DNA from: an uncultured Rhodobiaceae bacterium
GTDB lineage: Archaea > Thermoplasmatota > Poseidoniia > Poseidoniales > Poseidoniaceae
Length of the DNA: 11,078 bases
Assembly (NCBI GenBank): GCA_937911445.1
Contig: CALDQY010000253.1
Span: forward strand, 1-11,078
Direction: 5' to 3'
Of the stretch, positions 1-6,731 are shown in pieces (the first letter of the stretch is position 1; every line of letters starts with the position of its first letter). The position numbers were made by a program, and so were the translations under genes. The notes beneath the pieces are model-generated. The model saw only the letters and a program-made list of their open reading frames with translations. It was not told the DNA's origin and searched no databases.

Positions 1-2
1 GG

Positions 3-119
3 CAAGTGTTCGTATGGGAAAGAGAACTCTTCCAGAGAAGAATGGAACAACCAAACCAGCAACAAAACGATCCGTTGAGGAGTGCTATGTTGGAAAAACT
101 TCGTGCACTACGAAAATAA
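3..119 (+). CDS. C-terminal fragment of an unidentified protein
   Basis: An open frame runs in from the left edge and ends at a TAA at 117-119, giving 38 residues. The tail is polar: an aromatic and charged stretch (VFVWERELFQRRM), then a Gln/Asn-rich linker (QPNQQQND), then a short basic amphipathic helix ending LEKLRALRK. I prefer this frame over the two other forward frames because its composition is helix-like and protein-like, whereas the neighbouring frame gives an unstructured Lys/Thr/Cys mixture. The family cannot be recognised from this fragment. It lies on the same strand as the following sugar-nucleotide gene with a 90-base gap, so operon membership is uncertain. Confidence 0.45.
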   Translation, partial: QVFVWERELFQRRMEQPNQQQNDPLRSAMLEKLRALRK

Positions 120-209
120 GTTGCATAACTTAAACAACCACATTCAATCGTCCGAATGGAGCACTTCTATGGGCAAAGGACTTCAATAGAAACATATTGA
201 GCCAACTTG

Positions 210-962
210 ATGAAGACGAGAGCCATCCTTGTTGCTGGTGGTAGGGGCTCCCGTTTACATCCGTTTACTCGCTACACACAAAAAACGCTGCTACCACTTT
301 ACGAACGTCCGGTTATCGATTACGCACTCGGAACAATTCGGCGAGGTGGTATCACACAAACGACAATCATCTCGAACGAACACATCGGTCAAATTGCAAA
401 GCATGTTGGTCAAAGTTTGGAGGGTGAACAAATTCACTACGTTCTCGAAGAAGAGCCTGAAGGTGTTGCCCAAGCCCTTCTCTTAGCACGCCCACACAAT
501 GAAAACTGTCGGCTCATGATTTATTTCTCTGACAACATAACCACGGTGGAATTTGATGGCATCGTTCGAGAATTTTCTGAGGCAGAGGAAGCCCCTGGTT
601 GTCTTTTGTTAGCTCGTGAAGAAGAACATCCAGAAGCATTCGGTGTTGCAGTTCTTGATGATGATGGTAACATCATCGATGTCGTTGAGAAGCCGGAAAA
701 CCCGCCATCGAATCTTGCTATAGGCGGAATTTATCTCTTCGATGAAACCTTTTGGGACAAACTCGATCGTGCTGTCGAAGAGAAAGGAGATTCATTCTCA
801 ATTTCTGACATCAATTGCGCTTACATCGCTGAAGGAAAAGCAACGTTCGTTTCCGTGGGCGCAGATACGTGGGTCGACTGTGGTACGCCAGAAACTCTTC
901 TCCAAGCAAGCATGATGGCCAAAGAAGGGAAGCTCAATCCTCGTCCATATCGGGAGAGATGA
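210..962 (+). CDS. RmlA-like sugar-1-phosphate nucleotidyltransferase (glucose-1-phosphate thymidylyltransferase type)
   Basis: This 250-residue protein should transfer a nucleotide from an NTP to a sugar 1-phosphate, making an activated sugar for surface glycans in the cytoplasm. The N-terminus carries the nucleotide-binding signature (G10-G11-x-G13-x-R15-L) and the conserved Lys25 before LLP. The metal-binding Asp108 sits in FSDN, where most family members have LGDN. Further RmlA-type marks are FGVAVLD at 144-150, EKP at 160-162, a glycine-led GGIYLFD at 172-178, ISDIN at 198-202 and WVDCGTPE at 221-228. Length matches the short (about 240-250 residue) form rather than the 290-residue bacterial RmlA. 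I start at the ATG at 210; a TTG one codon earlier is less likely. The dehydrogenase gene follows after 4 bases, so the two are probably cotranscribed. The fold and reaction class are sure; the exact nucleotide and sugar are not. Confidence 0.88.
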   Translation: MKTRAILVAGGRGSRLHPFTRYTQKTLLPLYERPVIDYALGTIRRGGITQTTIISNEHIGQIAKHVGQSLEGEQIHYVLEEEPEGVAQALLLARPHNENCRLMIYFSDNITTVEFDGIVREFSEAEEAPGCLLLAREEEHPEAFGVAVLDDDGNIIDVVEKPENPPSNLAIGGIYLFDETFWDKLDRAVEEKGDSFSISDINCAYIAEGKATFVSVGADTWVDCGTPETLLQASMMAKEGKLNPRPYRER

Positions 963-966
963 TTCT

Positions 967-1791
967 ATGAAAATCGGAATAATTGGAGCGGGCATGGTCG
1001 GTGGGGCCATTGAACATTGTTTTGGGCATGCGCACGAGTTGTTTGTTCACGATCCTGCTCGTGGAACGGAGTTGTCCGTTGTTACCGACAACGTCGATTT
1101 TGCTTACATCGCTGTACCGACTCCGCCTCATCCTGAAACTGGAGCATGCGATACACGCATAGTTGAATCGACCCTTGATGCCTTACCCGGTGGCTTTACG
1201 GCTGTCATCAAAAGCACCGTTGTACCGGGGACAACACAACGCTATCACGAACAATACCCTCATCTCAAAATCGCCTATTCTCCAGAATTTTTAGTCGAAC
1301 GTCAGCGTTTAGAGGATTTTGCGAATCAAGACATCTTGGTCTGTGGGACGCATCACGCCGATGTTGCAGAACGCGTTTTTGAACAACATCGCCAAGCAGG
1401 CGTTCTTCGTCGTGACCAAACCTTCCAAGTCACTCCGACACAAGCTGAATTGGTCAAATACACCAAGAACACGTTTTACGCAATGAAAGTCACATTCGCA
1501 AATCAGTTGTACGATATTTGCGAAGGACTTGGAGAAGATTGGTACAAGATTCGTGAAATCATCACCGCTGAACAGGCACAACCGATTGGCCCATCTCACC
1601 TCGATCCCATCTTTGGATTGAATCGTGGATTCGGAGGCAAGTGCTTACCGAAAGATTCCTTGGCATTGGGCGTTCTTGCAGAACAACTTGGCGTGAAGTA
1701 TGAATGGATGGATGCGATGCAAAACGACAACAATCGTTTGCGGACCATCCTGACTGGAAAGCCAAGCGATGTGGTGACCAATGACGACTGA
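967..1791 (+). CDS. Short UDP-glucose/GDP-mannose dehydrogenase family protein lacking the C-terminal domain
   Basis: This 274-residue protein belongs to the NAD-dependent nucleotide-sugar dehydrogenases, which oxidise the C6 alcohol of UDP-glucose or a relative to a uronic acid in two steps. Residues 1-130 form the NAD-binding Rossmann domain, with GAGMVG at 7-12, VPTP at 50-53, KSTVVPGTT at 82-90 and SPEFL at 105-109 (catalytic-region Glu107). The central domain carries E161-L-V-K164-x3-N168, matching the family Lys/Asn pair, and GFGGKCLPKD at 221-230 with the expected catalytic Cys226. It then stops near residue 274, whereas typical enzymes run past 400 residues with a third, UDP-binding domain. 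The stop is followed directly by an unrelated gene, so this is a genuine short form rather than a frameshift. A GGAG sequence lies 10 bases before the ATG. Its last 11 bases overlap the next gene. Confidence 0.88.
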   Translation: MKIGIIGAGMVGGAIEHCFGHAHELFVHDPARGTELSVVTDNVDFAYIAVPTPPHPETGACDTRIVESTLDALPGGFTAVIKSTVVPGTTQRYHEQYPHLKIAYSPEFLVERQRLEDFANQDILVCGTHHADVAERVFEQHRQAGVLRRDQTFQVTPTQAELVKYTKNTFYAMKVTFANQLYDICEGLGEDWYKIREIITAEQAQPIGPSHLDPIFGLNRGFGGKCLPKDSLALGVLAEQLGVKYEWMDAMQNDNNRLRTILTGKPSDVVTNDD

Positions 1792-2236
1792 TCTGAGTCA
1801 TGTCCACAACCGGTTGGTGCCCCGTGGCTCACTGGGTCGCTTTGGCCTCGCTGGTGGCTTCAACAGCGCAGTATTTTACATCGCTTGGACCGTTTCGATG
1901 TTTCTTTTTCCAAGAGTTGACGTGCGTATTCTGTGGGGAACATTCTGGGGCTTGACTGGAATCATGGCCCATTTTGTTCATCGATGGTATACATTTGACA
2001 ATCACAAATCATTACGATGGACCTTACCCACAGCGATACCGGTTTACTTGGCAAGTATGTACGGCTCAAGTGTAACAATCGGATGGTTGGAAGGGGAGTT
2101 TCCTGAACAGATTGTTTGGCTAGGAATCCCAAATCTGTTGTTTTGGGGCATCATCATCTGGTTAACAATGAGGATATTCGTCTTCCAGTTTTCTTCAACT
2201 AGACCGCATGCGTCTCAAGAAGATCGAATGGAATAA
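1781..2236 (+). CDS. GtrA-like four-helix membrane protein
   Basis: A 151-residue integral membrane protein of the GtrA/DPMS type. Family members are small four-helix proteins tied to polysaccharide synthesis, O-antigen glucosylation and lipid-linked sugar handling. The N-terminal GRFGLAGGFNSAVFY (residues 19-33) is the typical first-helix motif. Hydrophobic helices lie at about 21-43, 47-66, 84-103 and 111-136. The loop after helix 2 carries HRWYTFDN (67-74), like the family's asparagine/arginine-Trp-x-Phe motif, and the last helix ends MRIFVFQF. It starts within the dehydrogenase gene (11-base overlap), with GGTGA 3 bases before the ATG, which points to translational coupling. Neighbours making activated sugars support a role in surface glycan assembly. 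The 3' end overlaps the convergent DUF2237 gene. The actual substrate is unknown. Confidence 0.85.
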   Translation: MTTDLSHVHNRLVPRGSLGRFGLAGGFNSAVFYIAWTVSMFLFPRVDVRILWGTFWGLTGIMAHFVHRWYTFDNHKSLRWTLPTAIPVYLASMYGSSVTIGWLEGEFPEQIVWLGIPNLLFWGIIIWLTMRIFVFQFSSTRPHASQEDRME

Positions 2237-2561
2237 TGCTCAATGCTTCTTCATGCGTTGCTTCCAAATCGACTGGACAGGCTGAACCTGCATTGACTGC
2301 AGCAAGCCACGTTCGGGCACAAACGCACCATGAATCACCAGGTTTCAATCCGGGAAAGGAGAAATGAGGAGCTGGTGTCATCAAATCGTTTCCTTGAGCT
2401 TTCGCAAATTCAAGAAAATCCTGCGTTACCACACAACACACCGTATGCGAACCTCGGTCGTTGTCATCCGTATTGCAGCAACCATCTCGATACCAACCAG
2501 TAAGAGGGTCTGTAGAACATGACTTGAGTTCAGTCCCGAGGACGTTCACGGATGGGTGCAT
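2199..2561 (-). CDS. DUF2237 family protein
   Basis: A 120-residue cytoplasmic protein matching the DUF2237 family, whose function is not known to me. From the ATG at 2561 the family marks appear in order: NVLG near the start, CSTDPLTG followed by YRDGCC, GSHTVCC, DFLEFAK then GNDLMTP, FPGLKPGDSWCVCA, and LEATHEEAL near the end. Eight cysteines, several in CC or CxC pairs, and conserved His and Asp residues suggest a metal or redox site, which is inference. A TTG five codons upstream (2576) could extend it; I chose the ATG because the conserved block begins right after it. The gene runs against GtrA and overlaps its 3' end by 38 bases. The family is best known from bacteria, so transfer is possible but not shown here. 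Confidence 0.88.
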   Translation of the reverse strand: MHPSVNVLGTELKSCSTDPLTGWYRDGCCNTDDNDRGSHTVCCVVTQDFLEFAKAQGNDLMTPAPHFSFPGLKPGDSWCVCARTWLAAVNAGSACPVDLEATHEEALSIIPFDLLETHAV

Positions 2562-2633
2562 GATGGTTGGTTGCAATACCTACCTATCAATCATCGTGTG
2601 GGTCCAAGGATTGTTGCATCAAATGGTAATTTG

Positions 2634-2652
2634 TCTCGCCTTGGAGGCGAGA
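2634..2652. repeat. 7-bp perfect inverted repeat in a divergent intergenic region
   Basis: Arms TCTCGCC (2634-2640) and GGCGAGA (2646-2652) are exact complements around a 5-base spacer TTGGA. It sits in the gap between the divergent DUF2237 and first TerB-like genes, 33 bases before the ATG at 2686. An A/T-rich patch (about 2620-2632) lies just upstream and could be part of a forward promoter. It may be an operator or a 5' leader hairpin; neither is shown. Confidence 0.45.
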
Positions 2653-2685
2653 GGTTCATGATGGAGAAGCACAAGAGAGGTTCGA

Positions 2686-3117
2686 ATGCTACCCGACACT
2701 CTCCAAAATTTGCCCCGTGATGAACGATACGCGTATGCTCGTTTACTTGCATACATGGCCCGTGTCGATGAAGAAATTACCGTTGATGAACTCGCTATGT
2801 TTGAACAACAACTTGGCAAGGCTCTCCTTTCTCCGAATCAGAGAGAAGTTCTCCGAAGATCGCTCAAGAGCCCTCCGACACTTGAGGAATGCTTGGATGG
2901 ACTCGGTCCTGAAGCAGGACGTCTTGCTCTTCGAGATGCTGTCCTCATGGCAGCCTCAGATGGTACGGTCGACGACGAAGAACTCGAAGTTTTGAAAGAA
3001 ATCGCCGAACATTTGGGTCTCGTCCCAGATGCTATTCAACAACTCATCGAATGGACCAAGACCGGATACGCTTGGATGCAAGACGGATACGATCTGTTGA
3101 ATTCCCTCCAAGGTTGA
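2686..3117 (+). CDS. TerB-like alpha-helical protein, first of a tandem pair
   Basis: A 143-residue, mostly helical, acidic protein with the features of a TerB (tellurite-resistance TerB / DjlA N-terminal) domain. Two related helical half-repeats are visible: residues 17-45, with an acidic loop VDEEITVDE at 27-35, and residues 81-111, with SDGTVDDEE at 91-99. These acidic loops match the TerB metal-binding pattern. After the domain comes a Trp/Gly tail, EWTKTGYAWMQDG (122-134), shared with the next gene. There is no signal peptide or membrane segment, so it is probably cytoplasmic. A GAGG sequence lies 5 bases before the ATG. The stop is 5 bases before the paralogous gene, so they are almost certainly cotranscribed. 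TerB proteins are tied to metal or chemical stress and DNA-processing pathways, but the function of this one is unknown. The TerB call rests on pattern recognition alone. Confidence 0.72.
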   Translation: MLPDTLQNLPRDERYAYARLLAYMARVDEEITVDELAMFEQQLGKALLSPNQREVLRRSLKSPPTLEECLDGLGPEAGRLALRDAVLMAASDGTVDDEELEVLKEIAEHLGLVPDAIQQLIEWTKTGYAWMQDGYDLLNSLQG

Positions 3118-3122
3118 GCCGT

Positions 3123-3572
3123 ATGTTTTGCGACGGCGTCGCTGATTTGGACGCTGCTGAACGAGCGCGTTATGCCGATTTACTCGTCCTCATTGCTGCA
3201 GCAGATGGCGAGCTTGTTCGAGAAGAAATTCAAGTCCTTGAAGGGTTCATGGGACGAGCCATGGTTCACCCAGAAGCAAGAACTTCCATTCGCAAAGGAT
3301 TGTACGATACAAATCGACTTTCGAATCTGTTGAAGAATGCTGAATTGGAAACCCTCCGGTTTGCTCTTCGAGACGGCGCTCTGCTCGCTGCTGCTGATGG
3401 GGAATACGACCGTAGGGAATTACGTATTCTCAAGAAAATCGCTTCCACTGCAGACGTTGATGAAACCGAACTGAAAGCCCTCTTCGATTGGGTCGCAAAA
3501 GGCTGGGAGTGGCACGCGAATGGCGTGGTACTCGCGAAGTTGTCCGCGCGAAACGATTCACCTTCAGAATGA
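3123..3572 (+). CDS. TerB-like alpha-helical protein, second of a tandem pair
   Basis: A 149-residue paralogue of the preceding protein. The C-terminal halves align without gaps over residues 80-141 of both: ALRD, then LLAAADG against LMAASDG, then an EL-x-x-LK-x-IA helix, then W-x-x-x-G-x-x-W-x-x-x-G. The N-terminal half-repeat has AAADGELVREE (25-35) as its acidic loop, and the second has ADGEYDRRE (91-99). The second loop of this copy is less acidic than that of its partner (RRE in place of DEE), so metal binding may differ. I start at the ATG at 3123, 5 bases after the upstream stop. A longer frame from 3051 overlaps the first gene, and its extra residues look like shadow coding. The C-terminus ends in a short polar tail. 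The methyltransferase gene follows on the same strand. It is probably cytoplasmic; function unknown. Confidence 0.72.
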   Translation: MFCDGVADLDAAERARYADLLVLIAAADGELVREEIQVLEGFMGRAMVHPEARTSIRKGLYDTNRLSNLLKNAELETLRFALRDGALLAAADGEYDRRELRILKKIASTADVDETELKALFDWVAKGWEWHANGVVLAKLSARNDSPSE

Positions 3573-3637
3573 ATCATTTCATGATTTCAACAGGCACATT
3601 CAAACCATGATTGAATACCCACTGGTTGGGGCGGACT

Positions 3638-5632
3638 ATGCAAAACGGAGTTAGCGGCTGGTATGCAAGATTGGATCGATGCTTGGACAACAGACAAACA
3701 CAAATCGAAATGTGGCTCGATGCATGGGAAAACTCCCTCCGAACCCACCAACCTATCGCTGCTCTTCTTCCCGAAGATTGGCCAACGCTTCCAGCAAATC
3801 TTCTGACCGACCCAGGTCATGTTCTCGACCATCTACTTGCACGTCACGATGCAGAATCCGATGGTCGCTCCCCACGTGGAGCACATCCTACTCCTCCTCG
3901 TCTCGCTGATTCAATCATTTCATCGGAAATGCTTGAGGCGACCATCCAACCAAAAGTCAAGAAACAAACGACCAATATGCACCTCGCAGACCTTCCGCCT
4001 GGCTTCCAAAAGCACATCAAGAAGCTGAACTTCCCGCCCAGTGAAGAAGAAGTAACCCTCGATGAGGATTCGATTGAAGCCGTCAAGCGCAGCGAACGAA
4101 CAAGCAGCGGTATTCCACTCCCGTTCTCTGACATGTCGTGCGGAGGTGGTATTTTCCACGCACGTATGCTTCGAAAGCACAGTGAGTTGTTTGAAGGGCA
4201 GAGTACTGATTTGCGCAAAGAAGACACAGAACGATTGTTCCGAGGATTCCAACTTGTCGATGTCGATGATCTTGTCGTCCGTTCAACCCGAAAGCGATTG
4301 CTGCTTGAAGCGATTCGCCTCGGTCTTGTCTCCTTAGAAGGCGAGCAAAAAGGTAAACTCGATCGAAGCCTCGCCGAAACCATCCTCGAACAAAACATCG
4401 TTTGCTCCGATACGCTTCAAGAAGACTGGCCATGGGATCAAGCGCCTCGATTGATTATCGCTAACCCTCCTTGGTTGCGTATCAAAGATCGATTCCGCGG
4501 CATGGAAGATGGTTCACAACGCCGCAAGGACTTGAGTGAAAAACTACGGAGCCTCTCCAACGATGATGGCCCTCGCTTCTCAACCATGCGTGGAAATGTC
4601 AACCTCTACCGACTGTTCATCGAGCGTGGTATGCAAGTCCTCTCAACCGATGGAAAGATGCGCATCGTCGCTCCAGACAGTCTGCTACGCGAACAATCCT
4701 CTCACCCATTGCGAAAACTCCTGGTTGAGAAGCACTCTTGGAACGAAGTTTGGGCTATTGAAGAAGCGAATCTCTTGTTCCCTGGCATGACCCAAGGCGT
4801 TGCCATTCTTGGCATCTCATCGACTCCAAATGGAACAGAATCACTCAACATCATCGGACCAGTAACTCGTTCCGATCTACGACGAGTTGGCTCTGGAATC
4901 TCATCGCGAGTCCCATCGTTCTCACTCACACAGGAACAGTGGGTTCAATGGGCAAGAAACACGTGGGCCGTTCCCCGTTTGCCTCGTGACCAAATCGAAC
5001 GAAAGAGCATCCTCAAGATTCTTGACAATATGTCACAACTTCCACGCCTTGGTGATCACGACCACTGGCTTGCAACGCAAGAACAAACGGTCAAGGTTCG
5101 TGTTGGAGAAATCGATCAAACAGCACATTCGAGCAACATTTCCAGTTGGGATAAGGCAAAGTCATCTCGTCCGTTTATCCGTGGCGTACATTTCACAGAG
5201 GACGAAACCGGTAGTGTCTACATCCGACACCCAGCATTCCGAAAGGACATCCCATCGCGTGCCAACGAACGACAATTGGCCATGTGGTCTGGGAAAACCG
5301 AAGTCCAAACGTATGGTCCTCGTCTTGCATGCCAGGCCATCGTCAACGCTCACCAGGAGCGTCGACTACGTTGGGCTGTGATTCCGAAAGGATGCATCCT
5401 AGGGAACAGTGTGAATCATATCGAAATGAACCAAGCCATCCTCAACAGATTGAGTGCAGCCAAAGGCGATCTTCAGAAAGCATTAGAGTGGATGTGCGAC
5501 CAACTCAACCAACGCGATTTGGACGATTGGGCAAAGGCTTGGTCCGCAAACAACAACGTCAACAATTACGAGTTGGAAATGCTCCCTCTTCAACTTGAAC
5601 TTGAAAGTGGTGTTGAAGAAGTCGCTCAATGA
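3638..5632 (+). CDS. Stand-alone N6-adenine DNA methyltransferase (gamma class, Eco57I/type IIG-like)
   Basis: A 664-residue protein expected to methylate adenine N6 in a specific DNA site using S-adenosylmethionine. Motifs run in gamma order: motif X-like HPTPPRLAD at 83-91; SAM-binding motif I SDMSCGGGIF at 164-173; an acidic motif II region DVDD at 208-211; and catalytic motif IV NPPW at 276-279. A block typical of Eco57I-like enzymes follows: NLYRLFIERG near 322-331 and RIVAPDSLLRE near 342-352. The C-terminal part, with PFIRGVHF (512-519) and PKGCILGNSVNHI (583-595), is the likely target-recognition region. Only about 82 residues precede motif X, and no PD-(D/E)xK nuclease motif is visible, so this appears to be methylation-only. 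About 70 residues separate motif X from motif I, more than usual. I start at the ATG at 3638; a TTG at 3611 would add nine residues. It follows the TerB-like pair on the same strand. Confidence 0.88.
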   Translation: MQNGVSGWYARLDRCLDNRQTQIEMWLDAWENSLRTHQPIAALLPEDWPTLPANLLTDPGHVLDHLLARHDAESDGRSPRGAHPTPPRLADSIISSEMLEATIQPKVKKQTTNMHLADLPPGFQKHIKKLNFPPSEEEVTLDEDSIEAVKRSERTSSGIPLPFSDMSCGGGIFHARMLRKHSELFEGQSTDLRKEDTERLFRGFQLVDVDDLVVRSTRKRLLLEAIRLGLVSLEGEQKGKLDRSLAETILEQNIVCSDTLQEDWPWDQAPRLIIANPPWLRIKDRFRGMEDGSQRRKDLSEKLRSLSNDDGPRFSTMRGNVNLYRLFIERGMQVLSTDGKMRIVAPDSLLREQSSHPLRKLLVEKHSWNEVWAIEEANLLFPGMTQGVAILGISSTPNGTESLNIIGPVTRSDLRRVGSGISSRVPSFSLTQEQWVQWARNTWAVPRLPRDQIERKSILKILDNMSQLPRLGDHDHWLATQEQTVKVRVGEIDQTAHSSNISSWDKAKSSRPFIRGVHFTEDETGSVYIRHPAFRKDIPSRANERQLAMWSGKTEVQTYGPRLACQAIVNAHQERRLRWAVIPKGCILGNSVNHIEMNQAILNRLSAAKGDLQKALEWMCDQLNQRDLDDWAKAWSANNNVNNYELEMLPLQLELESGVEEVAQ

Positions 5633-5670
5633 TGTAAGAACGTTGCATCTTTGATAGTTTGAATACGATG

Positions 5671-5680
5671 TTTTATATCT
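5671..5680 (+). promoter_or_regulatory. Candidate archaeal TATA box before the THEP1 NTPase gene
   Basis: TTTTATATCT is the most TATA-like sequence in the gap between the methyltransferase and NTPase genes. With the usual archaeal spacing of about 26 bases, transcription would start near 5700, giving a short leader that contains the GGAGG at 5716-5720. This suggests the NTPase gene starts a separate transcript from the methyltransferase. It is a consensus-based guess. Confidence 0.45.
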
Positions 5681-5715
5681 AAACCCTCGTTAGTTTTGAA
5701 TGGTATTTGTCAGTT

Positions 5716-5720
5716 GGAGG
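5716..5720 (+). promoter_or_regulatory. Strong ribosome binding site that fixes the THEP1 start
   Basis: GGAGG lies 9 bases before the ATG at 5730 and downstream of the alternative ATG at 5700. It therefore selects 5730 as the start, removing ten residues (MVFVSWRILR) that the family does not have. It is the clearest Shine-Dalgarno sequence in the window. Confidence 0.7.
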
Positions 5721-5729
5721 ATTCTAAGA

Positions 5730-6308
5730 ATGGGCATTCATCCAAAAATTGGCATTACGGGACTTCCTCGTAGTGGAAAGTCCGCAGTTATGGAGAAGGT
5801 CCTCTCCATGCTCAAAGAAGAACGTGAGCGAGAACTGTCCGCTCGAAATTTGAGCGATACAGAGATCATCGGTGGAATTTGCACGGAACCTATCCTCGAA
5901 GACGGAGAGCGTCTCGGATACAAGGTCAGAAATCTGGTTACTGGAGACGAGGGTGAAATCGCCCACAAGAACATCGATTCCCGATTACGCGTCCTCGGGT
6001 ATGGCCTCAACATAGCTGAACTCGAGCGTATAGCCATCCCTGCGATTCAACATGCTATTGACAATTGCGAAGTCATCGTTATCGATGAAATTGGAAAATT
6101 CGCAGTTGAATCGGAAGCCTTTGTTAATGCTGTTCGCAATGCTCTCGAAATCGACAAACCTACGCTCCTTACTCTGCATAAGAAGAGCCGTCACCCATTG
6201 TTGCAAGACATTCGACGGAGAGACGACGGTCGTATCCTAGAAGTCACTCCAGTCAACCGCGCCCTTTTACCATACAAGATTCACAAATTGATGCGAGAAA
6301 CCTACTGA
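5730..6308 (+). CDS. THEP1-type nucleoside-triphosphatase
   Basis: A 192-residue P-loop NTPase of the THEP1 family, which hydrolyses ATP, GTP and other NTPs in vitro and is common in archaea; its cellular role is unclear. The Walker A motif GLPRSGKS is at 11-18. Next come GGICTEPILEDGERLGYKV at 48-66 and GDEGEIAH at 72-79, matching the family's beta-strand region. YGLNIAELE (91-99) matches the family YGVNLxxLE segment, and the Walker B motif VIVIDEIGKF is at 115-124. The length fits the usual 170-190 residues. The family usually has GPPGVGKT in the P-loop; the Arg-Ser here is a mild departure. It is a soluble cytoplasmic protein. Upstream lie its own TATA-like element and a strong ribosome binding site; a small membrane protein gene follows after 40 bases. 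Confidence 0.9.
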   Translation: MGIHPKIGITGLPRSGKSAVMEKVLSMLKEERERELSARNLSDTEIIGGICTEPILEDGERLGYKVRNLVTGDEGEIAHKNIDSRLRVLGYGLNIAELERIAIPAIQHAIDNCEVIVIDEIGKFAVESEAFVNAVRNALEIDKPTLLTLHKKSRHPLLQDIRRRDDGRILEVTPVNRALLPYKIHKLMRETY

Positions 6309-6348
6309 TAACGTTGGTTTCATACATAGCGTCAACTTCGAAGGCTCG

Positions 6349-6672
6349 ATGACTCCAGCTGACCGAGCAAAAAAAGTCCTCATGGGAACGGGAATGTGTC
6401 TCGTTTTCGTTTTCGCAGTTGGTCTCAACTCAGGACGCTATTCAACTAATCCTGAGATTGGCTGGCTGTTCCCAATTCTTGCCGCAATCCTCATTGGAGT
6501 GGGGTTGAGAAAAGGTAACCTTGGTCAGCAGTTTCCAGATGAATCGGATGATGAAATGACCCAACGCGTTCAAAACGATGTTCAACAAACAGAGAAAGAG
6601 AAGAATGTCGGTCAAGCATGGGCTTCTTTGGAACAACACGTCTTGAAATCAGAAATTGATGAAGACGAATGA
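6349..6672 (+). CDS. Small two-helix membrane protein of unknown function
   Basis: A 107-residue protein not matched to a known family. Two hydrophobic segments are visible, at about residues 10-27 (VLMGTGMCLVFVFAVGL) and 37-53 (IGWLFPILAAILIGVGL), joined by a short polar turn. The remaining half (54-107) is soluble, strongly charged and likely helical or coiled-coil, ending in an acidic SEIDEDE. The basic residues before helix 1 and after helix 2 suggest both ends lie in the cytoplasm. It sits 40 bases after the THEP1 gene and 59 bases before the GcvH start, all on the same strand. The start ATG has only a weak purine stretch (GAAGG) before it. Hydrophobic pattern and charged tail make it a real gene, but no function can be inferred. 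Confidence 0.72.
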   Translation: MTPADRAKKVLMGTGMCLVFVFAVGLNSGRYSTNPEIGWLFPILAAILIGVGLRKGNLGQQFPDESDDEMTQRVQNDVQQTEKEKNVGQAWASLEQHVLKSEIDEDE

Positions 6673-6731
6673 GATATGTCGGAAGCGGTTGATTCATACC
6701 CTTCATTTACTTGCGTCAATGTGGTGAGAGC

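Noticed and set aside
120..209. Possible promoter (ACATATTG near 192-199) before the nucleotidyltransferase gene
   Set aside because: The element is too close to the start codon for normal archaeal spacing and matches the TATA pattern poorly. I see nothing else supportable in this gap.
3051..3122. N-terminal extension of the second TerB-like protein into the first gene
   Set aside because: The added residues are Arg/Asp-rich shadow coding of the first gene, and the ATG at 3123 restores equal spacing with its paralogue.
3607..3654. Short 15-codon frame starting ATG at 3607 that overlaps the methyltransferase start
   Set aside because: It could be a leader peptide, but it has no clear ribosome binding site and its sequence resembles nothing known. 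Chance is the simpler explanation.
3844..4398. Long open frame (184 codons) on the - strand inside the methyltransferase gene
   Set aside because: Its product is Ser/Arg-rich low-complexity sequence, and it lies wholly opposite a gene with clear catalytic motifs. It is a shadow of that gene's codon bias.
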